Assembly: GCF_000527035.1 (NCBI RefSeq)
Contig: NZ_AZUK01000001.1
Span: forward strand, 2,910,501 to 2,974,500
DNA from: Tolumonas lignilytica
GTDB lineage: Bacteria; Pseudomonadota; Gammaproteobacteria; Enterobacterales; Aeromonadaceae
Length of the DNA: 64,000 nt
Direction of reading: 5' to 3'
In this document: positions 18,469 to 28,600 of the stretch, in pieces
Layout of the letters: each line of letters begins with the position of its first letter
Numbering within the stretch: position 1 is the stretch's first letter
Translations under genes and position numbers: made by a program
Notes under the pieces: generated by a model
The model's input: only the letters and a program-made list of their open reading frames with translations
Database searches by the model: none
What the model was told of the DNA's origin: nothing

Positions 18469-20862
18469 CTACAGGGGAGGAAAAAGCAGTTTGGCAACAT
18501 CTCGGTAATGACTGGCAAAATGGAAACTCATTCCTTCTTTGACATAATCAGGGAGTTCTTCGACATCCCCCCGGTTGGCTTCCGGCACAATAATTTGGTG
18601 AATACCGAGTCGTTTGGCTGCGATAACTTTCTCCCGTACGCCACCAATGGCTAACACATGCCCGGTTAAGGTTAATTCACCGGTCATGGCATATCCCTTA
18701 ACAGGGGCACGATTCAATGCCAATGAGAGCAGGGCACTGGCCATGGTCACCCCGGCGCTGGGCCCGTCTTTCGGGGTTGCCCCTTCAGGAACATGCAGGT
18801 GAATCGCGGCTTTGTCATAAAACTCGGGCTTCGCATTCAGTTCATTTAAATGGCTGCCGACAAAACTGTAGGCAAGTTCGGCCGATTCTTTCATGACATC
18901 ACCCAGCTGTCCTGTCAGTTTAATCCCCCGACCTTGTTGGTGGATGACGCTGGCTTCAACCGGTAAGGTGGCGCCCCCTAGCGATGTCCAGGCTAACCCC
19001 GTAACAATACCGATGCCACTAAGCATTTTCTCTTTCCGGAAGGGGGCACTGCCCAAGTAATGTTCCAGACTACTGGCCTTGACGTTGATCTCTTTCTCGC
19101 CTTCGCTCAATAGTTCTACCACCGATTTACGCACAATTTTTGCCAGTTGTTTTTCAAGATTACGCACCCCGGCTTCACGGGCATACCCATCGATAATGCC
19201 GCGAATGGCACCATCTGTAATGCGTAATTTACCCTTAGGAACACCAGCTCGTTCCAACTGCCGAGGCCAGAGATGATGACGGGCAATCGCCAGTTTTTCA
19301 TCTGCCAGATACCCAGATAAACGGATCGTGTCCATTCGATCCAATAGGGGTGCCGGAATCGAATCAAGTGTATTGGCCGTACAAATAAACAGACATTTTG
19401 AGAGGTCGAGCCGCAAATCAAGATAGTGGTCGAGGAAGTTGATGTTCTGTTCGGGATCTAACGTTTCCAGCAGAGCAGACGCGGGGTCGCCCTGATGACT
19501 GGCACCGATCTTATCGATTTCATCCAGCATGATCACCGGGTTCATGACCTGACACTCTTTGAGAGCCTGTACGATCTTGCCCGGCATCGCACCAATATAG
19601 GTACGGCGGTGACCTTTGATCTCAGCTTCATCACGCATACCACCCACGCTGAATCGGAAAAAAGGCAGACCTAGGCTATTCGCAATAGAGCGCCCGATCG
19701 AGGTTTTCCCGACACCGGGCGGGCCGACAAGTAGCATGATGGCACCGCTGATGGCATTTTTATAAGCACCGACGGCGAGAAATTCGATAATGCGATCTTT
19801 GACATCCGCCAACCCGTCATGGTCGGCATCGAGAATTTTCCGTGCTTTTTTCAGATCGATACTGTGTTTCTTTTCAACGCCCCATGGAACCTGGCTGATC
19901 CAATCCAGATAGTTGCGGGTAACGGCATATTCGGGGGAACCTGTTTCAAGAACCTGTAATTTTTTTAATTCCTCCTCAAATCGGGCCTGTGTTGCCTCAG
20001 GCACTTTTTTGTCTTTCATCCGCTCTTTAAAGCTATCAACTTCGGCGGTTTTATCGTCTTTTTCCAACCCTAATTCTTTTTGGATCACCTTAAGTTGTTC
20101 ATGCAGGAAAAACTCGCGCTGCCGTTCACTGATGGTTTTATTGACCTCCTCCCGGATCTGCGTTTGCAGTTTGGCGACTTCAATTTCTTTTTTAAGGATG
20201 GCCAGCGATTTTTTCATCCGAGGGATCAAGGCTGACGTATCCAGAATTTCCTGTAATTCATCCGGTGTGGCGGAGGTAATTGCGGCAGCCAGATCGGCGA
20301 GCGGGGCCGGATCATTTGGACTGAACCGGTTCATGTACTGTTTCAACTCTTCACTGTAAAGCGGGTTGATCGGCAGCAGTTCTTTCAGGGCACCGATCAG
20401 TGCCATCGCGTACGCTTTCAGTTCGGTGTCTGACTCGTCTTCCTTGCTGAGTTCCATGTATCGGACTTCAGCCAGATAGGGTGGTTTGTCGGTGAGCCAG
20501 TTGGTAATTTCAACCCGCTGCACCCCTTCAGCAACAAACTGGATTTCGCCTTCACCACTGCTGGCCTGAAGAATGCGAACCGCACAACCGGTTTTGGGCA
20601 CAACATCCTTTATCATGGTCACATCAGGCACATCATCTGGAATTCGGAAGAGCGCGACCATTTTGTGTGTGGTTCTAGCGACCCGTTCGATAGTTTTACC
20701 CCAAGGATTAGCCTGGATCTGTACCGGTAAAATTTGTGCAGGCAGAAAAGGCCGGCCTTGAATGGGGATGATATGGAGTTGTGGCGGCCTTTCCTGACCG
20801 GCCAGAATCAACCCGGTTTTGGCATGCTCTTCGATGGTTACATGTTCTTGCTCATTGCTCAT
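18469..20862 (-). CDS. Second Lon-type ATP-dependent protease
   Basis: A 797-aa Lon protease distinct from the lon at 43.1-45.5 kb. It has a LAN substrate-binding domain (about residues 20-215), a coiled-coil linker, an AAA+ module with Walker A GPPGVGKT (about 380-387) and the LDEIDKIG Walker B. The Ser-Lys protease domain has the nucleophile in DGPSAGVTMA and the lysine in REKVIAAKR. The N-terminal domain and linker differ strongly from the housekeeping Lon, while the AAA+ and protease blocks are alike. Some gammaproteobacteria carry such an extra Lon, for example AsrA of Pseudomonas, which has similar length. The ATG at 20862 is preferred because AAGG stands 8 nt upstream; a GTG at 20871 has none. 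A sigma-32-type promoter lies at 20896-20923. Substrates are unknown. Confidence 0.9.
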   Translation of the reverse strand: MSNEQEHVTIEEHAKTGLILAGQERPPQLHIIPIQGRPFLPAQILPVQIQANPWGKTIERVARTTHKMVALFRIPDDVPDVTMIKDVVPKTGCAVRILQASSGEGEIQFVAEGVQRVEITNWLTDKPPYLAEVRYMELSKEDESDTELKAYAMALIGALKELLPINPLYSEELKQYMNRFSPNDPAPLADLAAAITSATPDELQEILDTSALIPRMKKSLAILKKEIEVAKLQTQIREEVNKTISERQREFFLHEQLKVIQKELGLEKDDKTAEVDSFKERMKDKKVPEATQARFEEELKKLQVLETGSPEYAVTRNYLDWISQVPWGVEKKHSIDLKKARKILDADHDGLADVKDRIIEFLAVGAYKNAISGAIMLLVGPPGVGKTSIGRSIANSLGLPFFRFSVGGMRDEAEIKGHRRTYIGAMPGKIVQALKECQVMNPVIMLDEIDKIGASHQGDPASALLETLDPEQNINFLDHYLDLRLDLSKCLFICTANTLDSIPAPLLDRMDTIRLSGYLADEKLAIARHHLWPRQLERAGVPKGKLRITDGAIRGIIDGYAREAGVRNLEKQLAKIVRKSVVELLSEGEKEINVKASSLEHYLGSAPFRKEKMLSGIGIVTGLAWTSLGGATLPVEASVIHQQGRGIKLTGQLGDVMKESAELAYSFVGSHLNELNAKPEFYDKAAIHLHVPEGATPKDGPSAGVTMASALLSLALNRAPVKGYAMTGELTLTGHVLAIGGVREKVIAAKRLGIHQIIVPEANRGDVEELPDYVKEGMSFHFASHYRDVAKLLFPPL

Positions 20863-20895
20863 ATCACGCACCTTGTTCAGGAAATGATAATTTTA

Positions 20896-20923
20896 AAATG
20901 GGGCCTGGAATAAGGTATTCAAG
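20896..20923 (-). promoter_or_regulatory. Sigma-32 (heat-shock) promoter of the second lon
   Basis: Read on the minus strand: CTTGAA (complement of 20918-20923), 14 bp, CCCCATTT (complement of 20896-20903). This is very close to the RpoH consensus CTTGAA-N13/14-CCCCATnT and stands about 30 bp upstream of the start codon. Confidence 0.8.
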
Positions 20924-20981
20924 ATAAGCATAGTTAAAAACTATAGCGTAGATATGGAGTTAGCTCAGAGTGTGACATGAC

Positions 20982-21022
20982 ACAACCGTTCACAGTGATA
21001 GAGGCTCACTCTGAACGGTTGT
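20982..21022. repeat. Long hairpin with symmetric internal mismatch after spoVR
   Basis: Arms of 11 bp (20982-20992 with 21012-21022) and 5 bp (20994-20998 with 21006-21010) are separated by a C:C mismatch on both sides, with a 7-nt loop. It starts 8 bp after the spoVR stop on the minus strand. It lacks a T-run on that strand, so it may be a transcript-stabilising hairpin rather than a classical terminator. Confidence 0.6.
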
Positions 21023-21029
21023 TGGTTAC

Positions 21030-22541
21030 TTATACGGTTTTCTTGGAAGTGGCAATTTGCAGTACCTGCCCATCTGGATTTTCTTGCTCTAATATCACGT
21101 CAAATTTCCAGATGTAATGCAGGTGTTTCATTACTTCTTGCGCTGAATCGGCTAAAGGTATCCGGTTATTGGCGTAATAACGTAAGGTTAACGCCCGATC
21201 CCCCCTCAAATTCACGTTATAAACCTGAATATTCGGTTCATGCTCACCCAGATTATATTGTGCGGATAGTTTCTGCCGTAATTTCCGGTATCCCTCCTCA
21301 TTATGGATGGCGGAAACTTCAATAAAATCTTTTTTATCGTCATCTTCGATCGCAAATAAATGGAAATCCCGCATGACTTTGGGGCTTAAAAACTGGCTGA
21401 TAAAACTCTCATCTTTAAAGTTTTCCATGGCGTAGTGCAGCGTATCCAGCCAGTTACTGCCTGCATAATCCGGGAACCAGGCGCGATCCTCATCGGTCGG
21501 GTTTTCGCAAATGCGACGCAAATCCTGAAACATGGCGAAACCCAATGCGTAAGGGTTGATCCCCGAATAATAAGGGCTGTTATACGGCGGTTGCGCCACC
21601 ACATTCGTATGATTATGCAAGAACTCCAGCATAAACCGGTCCGACACTTTTCCTTCGTCATACAAATGATTCAGGATGGTGTAGTGCCAGAATGTTGCCC
21701 AACCTTCGTTCATGACTTGTGTCTGTTTCTGTGGGTAAAAATACTGGCTTATTTTTCTGACTATCCGAATGATTTCCCGTTGCCACAGTTCCAGAATCGG
21801 CGCATTTTTTTCCAGAAAATAGAGAATATTTTCTTCCGGTTCGACAGGGTAGCGCTGCCCCAGTAAAGCATCATCTTCTTGCTGACGCCGTTTGGGTAAG
21901 GTTCTCCAAAGCTCGTTTACCTGGCTTTGCAGGTATTCTTCCCGTCGTTTCTGGCGGCGACGCTCTTCAGATAATGAGAGTTTCTGCGGGCGTTTGTAAC
22001 GATCCACACCGTAATTCATCAAGGCATGGCAAGCATCTAATAACGACTCGACTTCATCAATACCATACTTTTCTTCGCAGTGCGTGATGTAGTGTCGGGC
22101 AAAGACCAAGTAATCAATAATGGAGCTGGCATCAGTCCATGTTTTGAACAGGTAGTTGTTTTTAAAGAAAGAATTGTGACCATAACAGGCATGTGCCATG
22201 ACCAATGCTTGCATGGTGATGCTGTTTTCCTCCATCAGATAAGCGATGCAGGGATCGGAGTTGATAACGATTTCATAGGCCAACCCCATCTGGCCTCGTT
22301 TGTAGTGCTGCTCTGTGGAAATAAATTTTTTACCGAACGACCAGTGATGATAGCCAATAGGCATACCAACGCTGGAATAGGCGTCCATCATCTGCTCGGC
22401 AGTGATGATTTCAATCTGATTAGGATAAGTACTGAGCCGGTAGTGTTTGGCTACTCGGTCAATCTCTTTCTGGTAAACATCCAGTAATTCAAATGTCCAG
22501 TCCGGCCCGTCGGGCAGGGCTGTTCTGCTGATTTCGCTCAT
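21030..22541 (-). CDS. ycgB: SpoVR family protein (YcgB)
   Basis: A 503-aa protein of the SpoVR family (E. coli YcgB, 510 aa). Typical segments include YPNQIEIITAEQMMDAYSSVGMP, YHHWSFGKKF, NYGVDRYKRPQKL and NEGWATFWHY with its HExxH-like surroundings. The C-terminal part ends in a beta-rich region. In Bacillus the name-giver affects spore cortex formation; in proteobacteria the biochemical function is unknown, but the gene is normally the third of the prkA-yeaH-spoVR set induced in starvation and stationary phase. It lies 12 bp downstream of yeaH, as expected for that operon. No signal peptide or membrane segment is seen, so it is probably cytoplasmic. Confidence 0.93.
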   Translation of the reverse strand: MSEISRTALPDGPDWTFELLDVYQKEIDRVAKHYRLSTYPNQIEIITAEQMMDAYSSVGMPIGYHHWSFGKKFISTEQHYKRGQMGLAYEIVINSDPCIAYLMEENSITMQALVMAHACYGHNSFFKNNYLFKTWTDASSIIDYLVFARHYITHCEEKYGIDEVESLLDACHALMNYGVDRYKRPQKLSLSEERRRQKRREEYLQSQVNELWRTLPKRRQQEDDALLGQRYPVEPEENILYFLEKNAPILELWQREIIRIVRKISQYFYPQKQTQVMNEGWATFWHYTILNHLYDEGKVSDRFMLEFLHNHTNVVAQPPYNSPYYSGINPYALGFAMFQDLRRICENPTDEDRAWFPDYAGSNWLDTLHYAMENFKDESFISQFLSPKVMRDFHLFAIEDDDKKDFIEVSAIHNEEGYRKLRQKLSAQYNLGEHEPNIQVYNVNLRGDRALTLRYYANNRIPLADSAQEVMKHLHYIWKFDVILEQENPDGQVLQIATSKKTV

Positions 22542-22553
22542 GCTCCCTCCTGG

Positions 22554-23822
22554 TCAGGCGGCCTGTTTCTTAAAGAGTTCGCGGAATACCGGATAGATAT
22601 CTTCCTGCTTGCGAATATTCTCCATAGCAAAATGAGGGAACTGTTTGGCGAGTTCCTCATACTGAAACCATAAGCTCTGATGGGCACGGGTGGTGATTTC
22701 TATATATGAGAAATAGCGTACCCACGGCATGATCTGCTGTTCCAGTATCTTTCGGCAGTGTGGTGAATCATCTGCCCAGTTGTCGCCGTCAGAAGCCTGA
22801 GCCGCATAAATGTTCCATTCACTGGCTGGATAACGGCTGTGCATGATATCGCTCATTAATTCGAGGGCGCTGGAGACGATGGTGCCGCCCGTCTCTTGTG
22901 AGTAGAAGAAGTCGTGTTCGTTGACCTCTTTGGCCTGAGTGTGATGACGAATAAAAACAACCTCGACATTTTTATAGGTACGGGTGAGGAACAGATAAAG
23001 CAGGATATAAAAGCGTTTTGCCATATCCTTGGTCGGTTGATCCATGGAACCTGAAACGTCCATCAGGCAGAACATGACGGCCTGACTAGAAGGAACGGGG
23101 CGTTTCACGAAGTTGTTGAAACGAAGATCAAAGGTGTCGATGAATGGTACAGCTTCGATGCGGCGTTTCAGTTCCGCAATCTCTTTTTCCAGCAGCAGGC
23201 GCTCACTGGCATTCTCTTCATCATTGCCCAACGCCGCGAGTTGTTCCTCTAATTCGGCTAACTGACGTTTTTTTCCGGTCTGCATGGCGACTCTGCGCGC
23301 CAGTGAGTTTTGCAGCGATCGGACAATATTGATGTTGGTCGGTACACCATTGGCGGTGTAACCGGCCCGCACATTTTTCGTTTCTACCAATTTGCTGATC
23401 TGGTTTTTCTCCATATTAGGGAGTTCCAGATCGTCAAATAGCAGATCCAGATATTCATCCTTAGATATTTCAAAGATGAAATCGTCGTCGCCTTCTCCTT
23501 TATCGCTCGCATCACCGCTGCCGCCGCCACCCTGACCACCATTGTTTTCTGGCCGATCAATATGTTCACCGGTCACAAAACGATCATTACCGGGGTGTAC
23601 CATCTCTTTACGCCCCCCTTTTCCCTGATGGAAAACGGGTTCGGCAATGTCTTTCGTCGGAATGCTGATGCTTTCGCCATTTTCTATATCCTGAATGCTG
23701 CGTTTTGCCACAGCATCAGAAACCGCTTTTTTGATCTGCGATTTATAGCGGCGGATGAACCGTTGCCGGTTCACCGCACTTTTATTTTTACCATTCAATC
23801 GTCGATCAATGAAATGGACCAT
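22554..23822 (-). CDS. yeaH: DUF444 / VWA-like protein YeaH
   Basis: A 422-aa DUF444 protein (E. coli YeaH 427 aa). It begins [22 protein letters not shown] and has a Gly-rich low-complexity region (about 110-135). The C-terminal half is VWA-like with a MIDAS-type motif in MDVSGSM. It is the second gene of the prkA-yeaH-spoVR operon. YeaH is thought to partner with the PrkA/YeaG kinase in sustained nitrogen starvation in E. coli; its molecular role is not settled. The start at 23822 follows GAGGAG by 9-10 nt and gives the conserved N-terminus; longer in-frame starts would run into prkA. The start codon lies 20 bp after the prkA stop. Confidence 0.93.
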   Translation of the reverse strand: MVHFIDRRLNGKNKSAVNRQRFIRRYKSQIKKAVSDAVAKRSIQDIENGESISIPTKDIAEPVFHQGKGGRKEMVHPGNDRFVTGEHIDRPENNGGQGGGGSGDASDKGEGDDDFIFEISKDEYLDLLFDDLELPNMEKNQISKLVETKNVRAGYTANGVPTNINIVRSLQNSLARRVAMQTGKKRQLAELEEQLAALGNDEENASERLLLEKEIAELKRRIEAVPFIDTFDLRFNNFVKRPVPSSQAVMFCLMDVSGSMDQPTKDMAKRFYILLYLFLTRTYKNVEVVFIRHHTQAKEVNEHDFFYSQETGGTIVSSALELMSDIMHSRYPASEWNIYAAQASDGDNWADDSPHCRKILEQQIMPWVRYFSYIEITTRAHQSLWFQYEELAKQFPHFAMENIRKQEDIYPVFRELFKKQAA

Positions 23823-23842
23823 AATATTGATCTCCTCATCCA

Positions 23843-25768
23843 CTAAGTGGATTTGCGAACTCGCAGATACCACTCGGAGAGCAGGCGAACTTGCTTGCGG
23901 GTATATCCTTTTTCCATCATCCGTTCGACAAAGTTTTCGTGTTTCTTCATCTCATCGGCAGATGTTTTTGCATTGAAAGAGATCACCGGCAGCAAGTCTT
24001 CGGTATTCGAGAACATTTTTTTCTCGATCACGGTGCGCAGTTTTTCGTAACTGGTCCAGTTCGGGTTGCGTCCGGCATTGTTTGCCCGAGCACGCAGCAC
24101 GAAGTTGACTATCTCGTTACGGAAATCTTTCGGATTGCTGATCCCGGCTGGTTTTTCGATCTTTTCCAGTTCACTGTTCAGCGAGCTGCGATCGAATAAC
24201 TGGCCGGTCTCAGGATCACGGTATTCCTGATCCTGAATCCAGAAGTCTGCATAGGTGACATAGCGATCGAAAATGTTCTGACCGTATTCGGAATAAGATT
24301 CCAGATAGGCAGTCTGTATTTCCTTCCCGATGAATTCAACATAACGCGGTACCAGAAAACCTTTAATGAATTCCAGATAACGGTCATGTATTTCCTGCGG
24401 GAATTGTTCACGCTCAATCTGCTGTTCCAGCACATAAAAGAGGTGAACCGGATTGGCCGCCACTTCAGTATGATCAAAGTTGAACACGCGCGAGAGGATC
24501 TTGAAGGCAAAGCGGGTCGAGAGCCCTGACATCCCTTCATCGATACCGGCATAATCGCGATATTCCTGATAAGACTTGGCTTTTGGATCGGTGTCTTTCA
24601 GGCTTTCACCGTTATAGACTCGCATTTTAGAATAGATGCTGGAGTTTTCAGGTTCTCTCAGACGAGACAATACGCTGAATTGCGCCAGATATTCCAAGGT
24701 ACCGGGGGCACATTTCGCCTGAGACAGCTCACTGTGCGTCAGCAGTTTTTCATAAATGTGCATTTCTTCAGAAACACGCAGGCAATAAGGCACTTTGACA
24801 ATATAAACACGGTCAAGAAACGCCTCATTATTCTTGTTGTTTCGGAATTGCTGCCATTCGGACTCGTTTGAGTGCGCAAGGATGATACCTTCAAACGGCA
24901 GGGCAGAGAGACCTTCGGTACCGTTATAGTTGCCTTCCTGTGTAGCCGTCAACAATGGATGCAACACCTTAATCGGTGCTTTGAACATCTCGACAAATTC
25001 CATCAGCCCCTGATTGGCGAGACATAAGGAACCGGAGTAGGCATAGGCATCGGCATCATTCTGAGCGAAGTGTTCCAGTTTACGAATGTCGACCTTACCG
25101 ACCAGTGAGGAGATATCCTGATTGTTTTCATCGCCTGGTTCAGTTTTGGCAATCGCAATCTGATCCAAGATCGAAGGGTAAACTTTTTCGACCCGGAATT
25201 TGCTGATGTCGCCACCAAATTCATGCAGGCGTTTAGCTACCCAAGGCGACATGATTTTTCGCAGATAACGCGCAGGAATACCATATTCCTGTTCCAGAAT
25301 TTTGCCGTCTTCATTGAGATCAAACAGGCAAAATGGATGGTCATTAACCGGTGAACCTTTGATTCGGTAAATCGGTATTTTCTGCATCAGTGCTTTGAGT
25401 TTTTCTGCCAGAGAGGATTTACCACCCCCGACAGGGCCGAGCAGATAGAGGATCTGTTTCTTTTCTTCCAGACCTTGAGCCGCATGCTTCAGATAAGCCA
25501 CAATCTGTTCAATGGCTTCTTCCATGCCGTAAAAGTCGTCTTTAAAAGCCGGATAACGCGGAATAATGCGATTAGAGAAAATCCGGCTTAAACGTGGTTC
25601 CAGCGCGGTGTCGATCATTTCTGGTTCACCGATAGCCAATAACAGGCGCTCGGAGGCAGATGCATAACAGGAGCGGTCAGAGCGGCACATCTCCAGAAAT
25701 TCCTGAAGCGTGTATTCCTCTTCCCTGGCAGCTTCGTAACGGCGCTGATAATGATCAAAAATACCCAT
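23843..25768 (-). CDS. prkA: PrkA-type AAA+ serine protein kinase (YeaG)
   Basis: A 641-aa PrkA family protein (E. coli YeaG 644 aa). It has an N-terminal AAA+ domain with Walker [15 protein letters not shown] (about residue 110) and the Walker-B-like LFDLNEDG. A PrkA C-terminal domain follows, where kinase activity has been assigned by weak similarity. The start ATG at 25768 follows GGGGGA and begins [12 protein letters not shown], which is the conserved N-terminus; longer in-frame openings lack a ribosome-binding site. It heads the prkA-yeaH-spoVR operon. A sigma-54-like promoter about 180 bp upstream fits the known nitrogen-starvation response of E. coli yeaGH. Confidence 0.95.
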   Translation of the reverse strand: MGIFDHYQRRYEAAREEEYTLQEFLEMCRSDRSCYASASERLLLAIGEPEMIDTALEPRLSRIFSNRIIPRYPAFKDDFYGMEEAIEQIVAYLKHAAQGLEEKKQILYLLGPVGGGKSSLAEKLKALMQKIPIYRIKGSPVNDHPFCLFDLNEDGKILEQEYGIPARYLRKIMSPWVAKRLHEFGGDISKFRVEKVYPSILDQIAIAKTEPGDENNQDISSLVGKVDIRKLEHFAQNDADAYAYSGSLCLANQGLMEFVEMFKAPIKVLHPLLTATQEGNYNGTEGLSALPFEGIILAHSNESEWQQFRNNKNNEAFLDRVYIVKVPYCLRVSEEMHIYEKLLTHSELSQAKCAPGTLEYLAQFSVLSRLREPENSSIYSKMRVYNGESLKDTDPKAKSYQEYRDYAGIDEGMSGLSTRFAFKILSRVFNFDHTEVAANPVHLFYVLEQQIEREQFPQEIHDRYLEFIKGFLVPRYVEFIGKEIQTAYLESYSEYGQNIFDRYVTYADFWIQDQEYRDPETGQLFDRSSLNSELEKIEKPAGISNPKDFRNEIVNFVLRARANNAGRNPNWTSYEKLRTVIEKKMFSNTEDLLPVISFNAKTSADEMKKHENFVERMMEKGYTRKQVRLLSEWYLRVRKST

Positions 25769-26064
25769 AGCTTTTCCCCCATACTGAGATGAGTCCCATT
25801 TATTCATGGGGCTACATGCATCTGTTTCATTTGTAAGCCTAGACGACATTTCGGCAAAAGTGTCAGAAAGTCTCAATAAATCCAGCAGTTGCTAACACGT
25901 ATGTCGAGTATCTGGCGAAAGATCCTGTTCTCTGTATTTCTATAGCTAATGTTGTGCCACTCTGTGTGTTTGATGTCAAAAAATATACAAAAATTTAACG
26001 TCACTCGGTTATCTACGCATCGCAGAGGTAATTTGCTCAGTGATTATTCTTTTTCTTTGGCATA
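25769..26064 (-). promoter_or_regulatory. prkA upstream region with sigma-54-like promoter
   Basis: This AT-rich gap contains no gene I can support. On the minus strand the 16 bases complementary to 25944-25959 read TGGCACAACATTAGCT. This has the invariant GG and GC dinucleotides of -24/-12 promoters separated by exactly 10 bp, and differs from the consensus TGGCAC-N5-TTGC at one base. It lies about 175 bp upstream of the prkA start. I see no clear palindromic NtrC-type site further upstream. Nothing else recognisable was found. Confidence 0.6.
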
Positions 26065-26095
26065 GAAAAAAGCCACCGAGATAACGGTGGCTTTA
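26065..26095 (-). terminator. Terminator of glgP
   Basis: On the minus strand a 10-bp stem (26069-26078 with 26085-26094, loop AGATAA) is followed by a run of six T residues (complement of 26066-26071), about 35 bp after the glgP stop. Confidence 0.88.
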
Positions 26096-26131
26096 GGTAA
26101 GCGTGGTAAAGTTTGGTGCACGCTATGAAGA

Positions 26132-28600
26132 TTATGAGATATCACATTTCTCTAGGTGCCAGATTTGACTGACATAATCTTCAATGGAACGGTCAGAGTT
26201 GAATTTGCCCACCGATGCTGCATTAATGATCGCCATTTTGGCCCAGCCTGCTTTATCTCGGTACAAGGTATCGATGCGTTTATGCGCTTCATCATAAGAG
26301 GCAAAATCGGCTAACGTCAGGTAAGTGTCACCCCAGTCGAGCAGGGCTTTTTTGATCGACTGCAGTTCACCCGGGTGTCCTGGCGTGAAATAGTCGGTAT
26401 CCAGCCAGTCTAACGCCGATTTAATTTCCGAATTTGCATAGTAATAATCCCAAGGATTATAACCGTGCGATTTCAGTTCTTTGACCTGATCAACATTCAA
26501 CCCGAAAATCACACAATTATCGTTACCGACTTCTTCTGCAATTTCGATGTTGGCACCATCCAGTGTACCGATGGTAATCGCACCATTCATGGCCAGCTTC
26601 ATGTTACCAGTACCTGAGGCCTCATAGCCTGCAGTTGAGATCTGTTCCGATACATCAGCCGCCGGGATCAGTTTTTCTGCCAGGCTGACACGGTAGTTCG
26701 GCATAAACACAACTTTCAGTTTTCCTTTGATGCGAGGGTCAGCATTAATGCGTTCGCCAACTTTGTTGATCGCATAGATGATGTCTTTTGCAACTCGGTA
26801 ACCCGGGGCCGCTTTAGAACCGAAAATGAATACACGTGGGTGCATGTCATACTCAGGGTTCAGCAGCAGACGACGATACAACACCAGAATATGCAGCAGG
26901 TTGAGTTGTTGGCGTTTGTATTCATGCAGACGTTTGATTTGAATATCGAAGATGGCTTCTGCACTGACATCAATACCGGTTTCTGCTTTGATTACTTTCA
27001 CCAGTTTCTGCTTGTTGTGCAGTTTGATATCCATGAATTTTTTCTGGAATACCGGATCATCAGCATATTGGTTCAATTCGCGCAGCACATCCAGATTCAA
27101 TGGCCATTCTGTACCGACCGTTTCGGTGAACAGATCCGCCAATTCCTGATTACAGGAGAGTAACCAGCGGCGCGGAGTGACACCATTGGTCACATTGCAG
27201 AATTTATCCGGCCAGAGTTCACTAAATTCTGGGAACAGATCTTCTTTCACCAATTTGGAATGGATTTCTGCAACACCATTGACTTTGTGTGATGTGATCA
27301 CGCACAGGTTAGCCATACGTACGCGACGTGGATTGCCTTCATCAATAATCGACAGTTTGCGTTTGATGTCATTGTTGTTTGGCCATTTCGCTTCCACTTC
27401 GTTTTTCAGGAAATGAGCGTTGATTTCATAAATGATTTCCAGATGACGAGGTAACACTTTCTCAAACAGATAAACCGGCCAGGTTTCCAGCGCTTCTGGC
27501 AATAACGTATGGTTGGTGTAAGAGAAAACCTTAGAACAGATATCCCAAGCCGCTTCCCACTCCAGACCTTCGTCATCGATCAGTTCACGCATCAATTCCG
27601 GAATTGCCACCGTTGGATGGGTGTCATTCAGTTGCACTGCAATTTGTGCGGCGAAGTCTTTGAAATCAGTATGCGTGCGTTTGTAACGACGCATGATGTC
27701 TTTCAGCGAGCAGGCGCAGAAGAAATACTGCTGAACCAGGCGCAGTTCTTTACCCGCTTCAGTTTCATCGTTGGGATATAACACTTTAGAGATGGTTTCG
27801 GCTTCGGCTTTTTCTTTCTGCGAATCGACGTAACCACCGTGGTTAAAGACATCCCAGTCAAAGAAATGTGAAGCGCGTGATTCCCACAAGCGCAGAATGT
27901 TGACCGTCTCGGCACCGAAACCAACAATAGGAATATCCCAAGGCACACCTTTGATCACTCGGCCCGGATGCCAGACTTTACGAACCTGACAATCTTCACT
28001 GAACACTGTTTCGACATAACCGTACAGGGGAATTTCCTGCACCGATTCCGGACGGCAGATTTCCCAAGGGTTGCCATATTCGCGCCAGGAGTCAGGACGT
28101 TCAACCTGGCGGCCGTCACGGATTTCCTGACGGAACAAACCATGTTCGTAATGCAGGCCGTATCCGAGTGCCGGATAGCCCAGCGTTGCCAGAGAATCAA
28201 TGAAACAGGCAGCTAAGCGTCCCAAACCACCATTACCCAGTGCCATATCGGGTTCGTGTTCGCACAGATCGGCTAATTCCAATCCGAGATCCTGCAGTGC
28301 ATCTTCACAGATCTTATAAAGGCCGAGGTTGTGCAGGTTGTTGGCGGTCAGTCGCCCCATTAAGAATTCAGCTGAAAAATAGTGAACGGCGCGGGTGTCT
28401 TTTTTGAGATGGGTTTGTTGCGTGTCGGTCAGGCGCTCAAATAACATTTGATTGATGGTCGCACAGGTTGCCATCCACCATGCTTGTTTGCTGGCTTTCT
28501 TTTCACTTGTGCCCAGTGTTGTACGAAGATGGTGAACGATCTCCTGTTTGAACTCATCCTTGTCCAATGCAAATAGCGGCTTTTCCATAGGATTCACCAT
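26132..28600 (-). CDS. glgP: Glycogen/maltodextrin phosphorylase
   Basis: An 822-aa GT35 phosphorylase (E. coli GlgP 815 aa). It releases glucose-1-phosphate from the non-reducing ends of alpha-1,4 glucans with pyridoxal phosphate as cofactor. Signature blocks are DMALGNGGLGRLAACF, VQLNDTHP, IKRLHEYKRQ and the PLP-lysine region EASGTGNMKLAMNG. I place the start at the ATG at 28600, 8 nt after AAAGAGG; an in-frame TTG at 28621 would include that site in the gene. MalP is a possible alternative name, but no maltose genes are near and glgX lies on the same strand 8 kb away. Together GlgP and GlgX would mobilise glycogen. Confidence 0.92.
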   Translation of the reverse strand: MVNPMEKPLFALDKDEFKQEIVHHLRTTLGTSEKKASKQAWWMATCATINQMLFERLTDTQQTHLKKDTRAVHYFSAEFLMGRLTANNLHNLGLYKICEDALQDLGLELADLCEHEPDMALGNGGLGRLAACFIDSLATLGYPALGYGLHYEHGLFRQEIRDGRQVERPDSWREYGNPWEICRPESVQEIPLYGYVETVFSEDCQVRKVWHPGRVIKGVPWDIPIVGFGAETVNILRLWESRASHFFDWDVFNHGGYVDSQKEKAEAETISKVLYPNDETEAGKELRLVQQYFFCACSLKDIMRRYKRTHTDFKDFAAQIAVQLNDTHPTVAIPELMRELIDDEGLEWEAAWDICSKVFSYTNHTLLPEALETWPVYLFEKVLPRHLEIIYEINAHFLKNEVEAKWPNNNDIKRKLSIIDEGNPRRVRMANLCVITSHKVNGVAEIHSKLVKEDLFPEFSELWPDKFCNVTNGVTPRRWLLSCNQELADLFTETVGTEWPLNLDVLRELNQYADDPVFQKKFMDIKLHNKQKLVKVIKAETGIDVSAEAIFDIQIKRLHEYKRQQLNLLHILVLYRRLLLNPEYDMHPRVFIFGSKAAPGYRVAKDIIYAINKVGERINADPRIKGKLKVVFMPNYRVSLAEKLIPAADVSEQISTAGYEASGTGNMKLAMNGAITIGTLDGANIEIAEEVGNDNCVIFGLNVDQVKELKSHGYNPWDYYYANSEIKSALDWLDTDYFTPGHPGELQSIKKALLDWGDTYLTLADFASYDEAHKRIDTLYRDKAGWAKMAIINAASVGKFNSDRSIEDYVSQIWHLEKCDIS

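Noticed and set aside
15815-28600. A new defence or signalling island around prkA, spoVR and the second lon
   Set aside because: prkA-yeaH-spoVR is a widespread starvation operon, and the other genes are glycogen enzymes and a known protease type. Base composition does not change at the edges, and no mobility genes are present.
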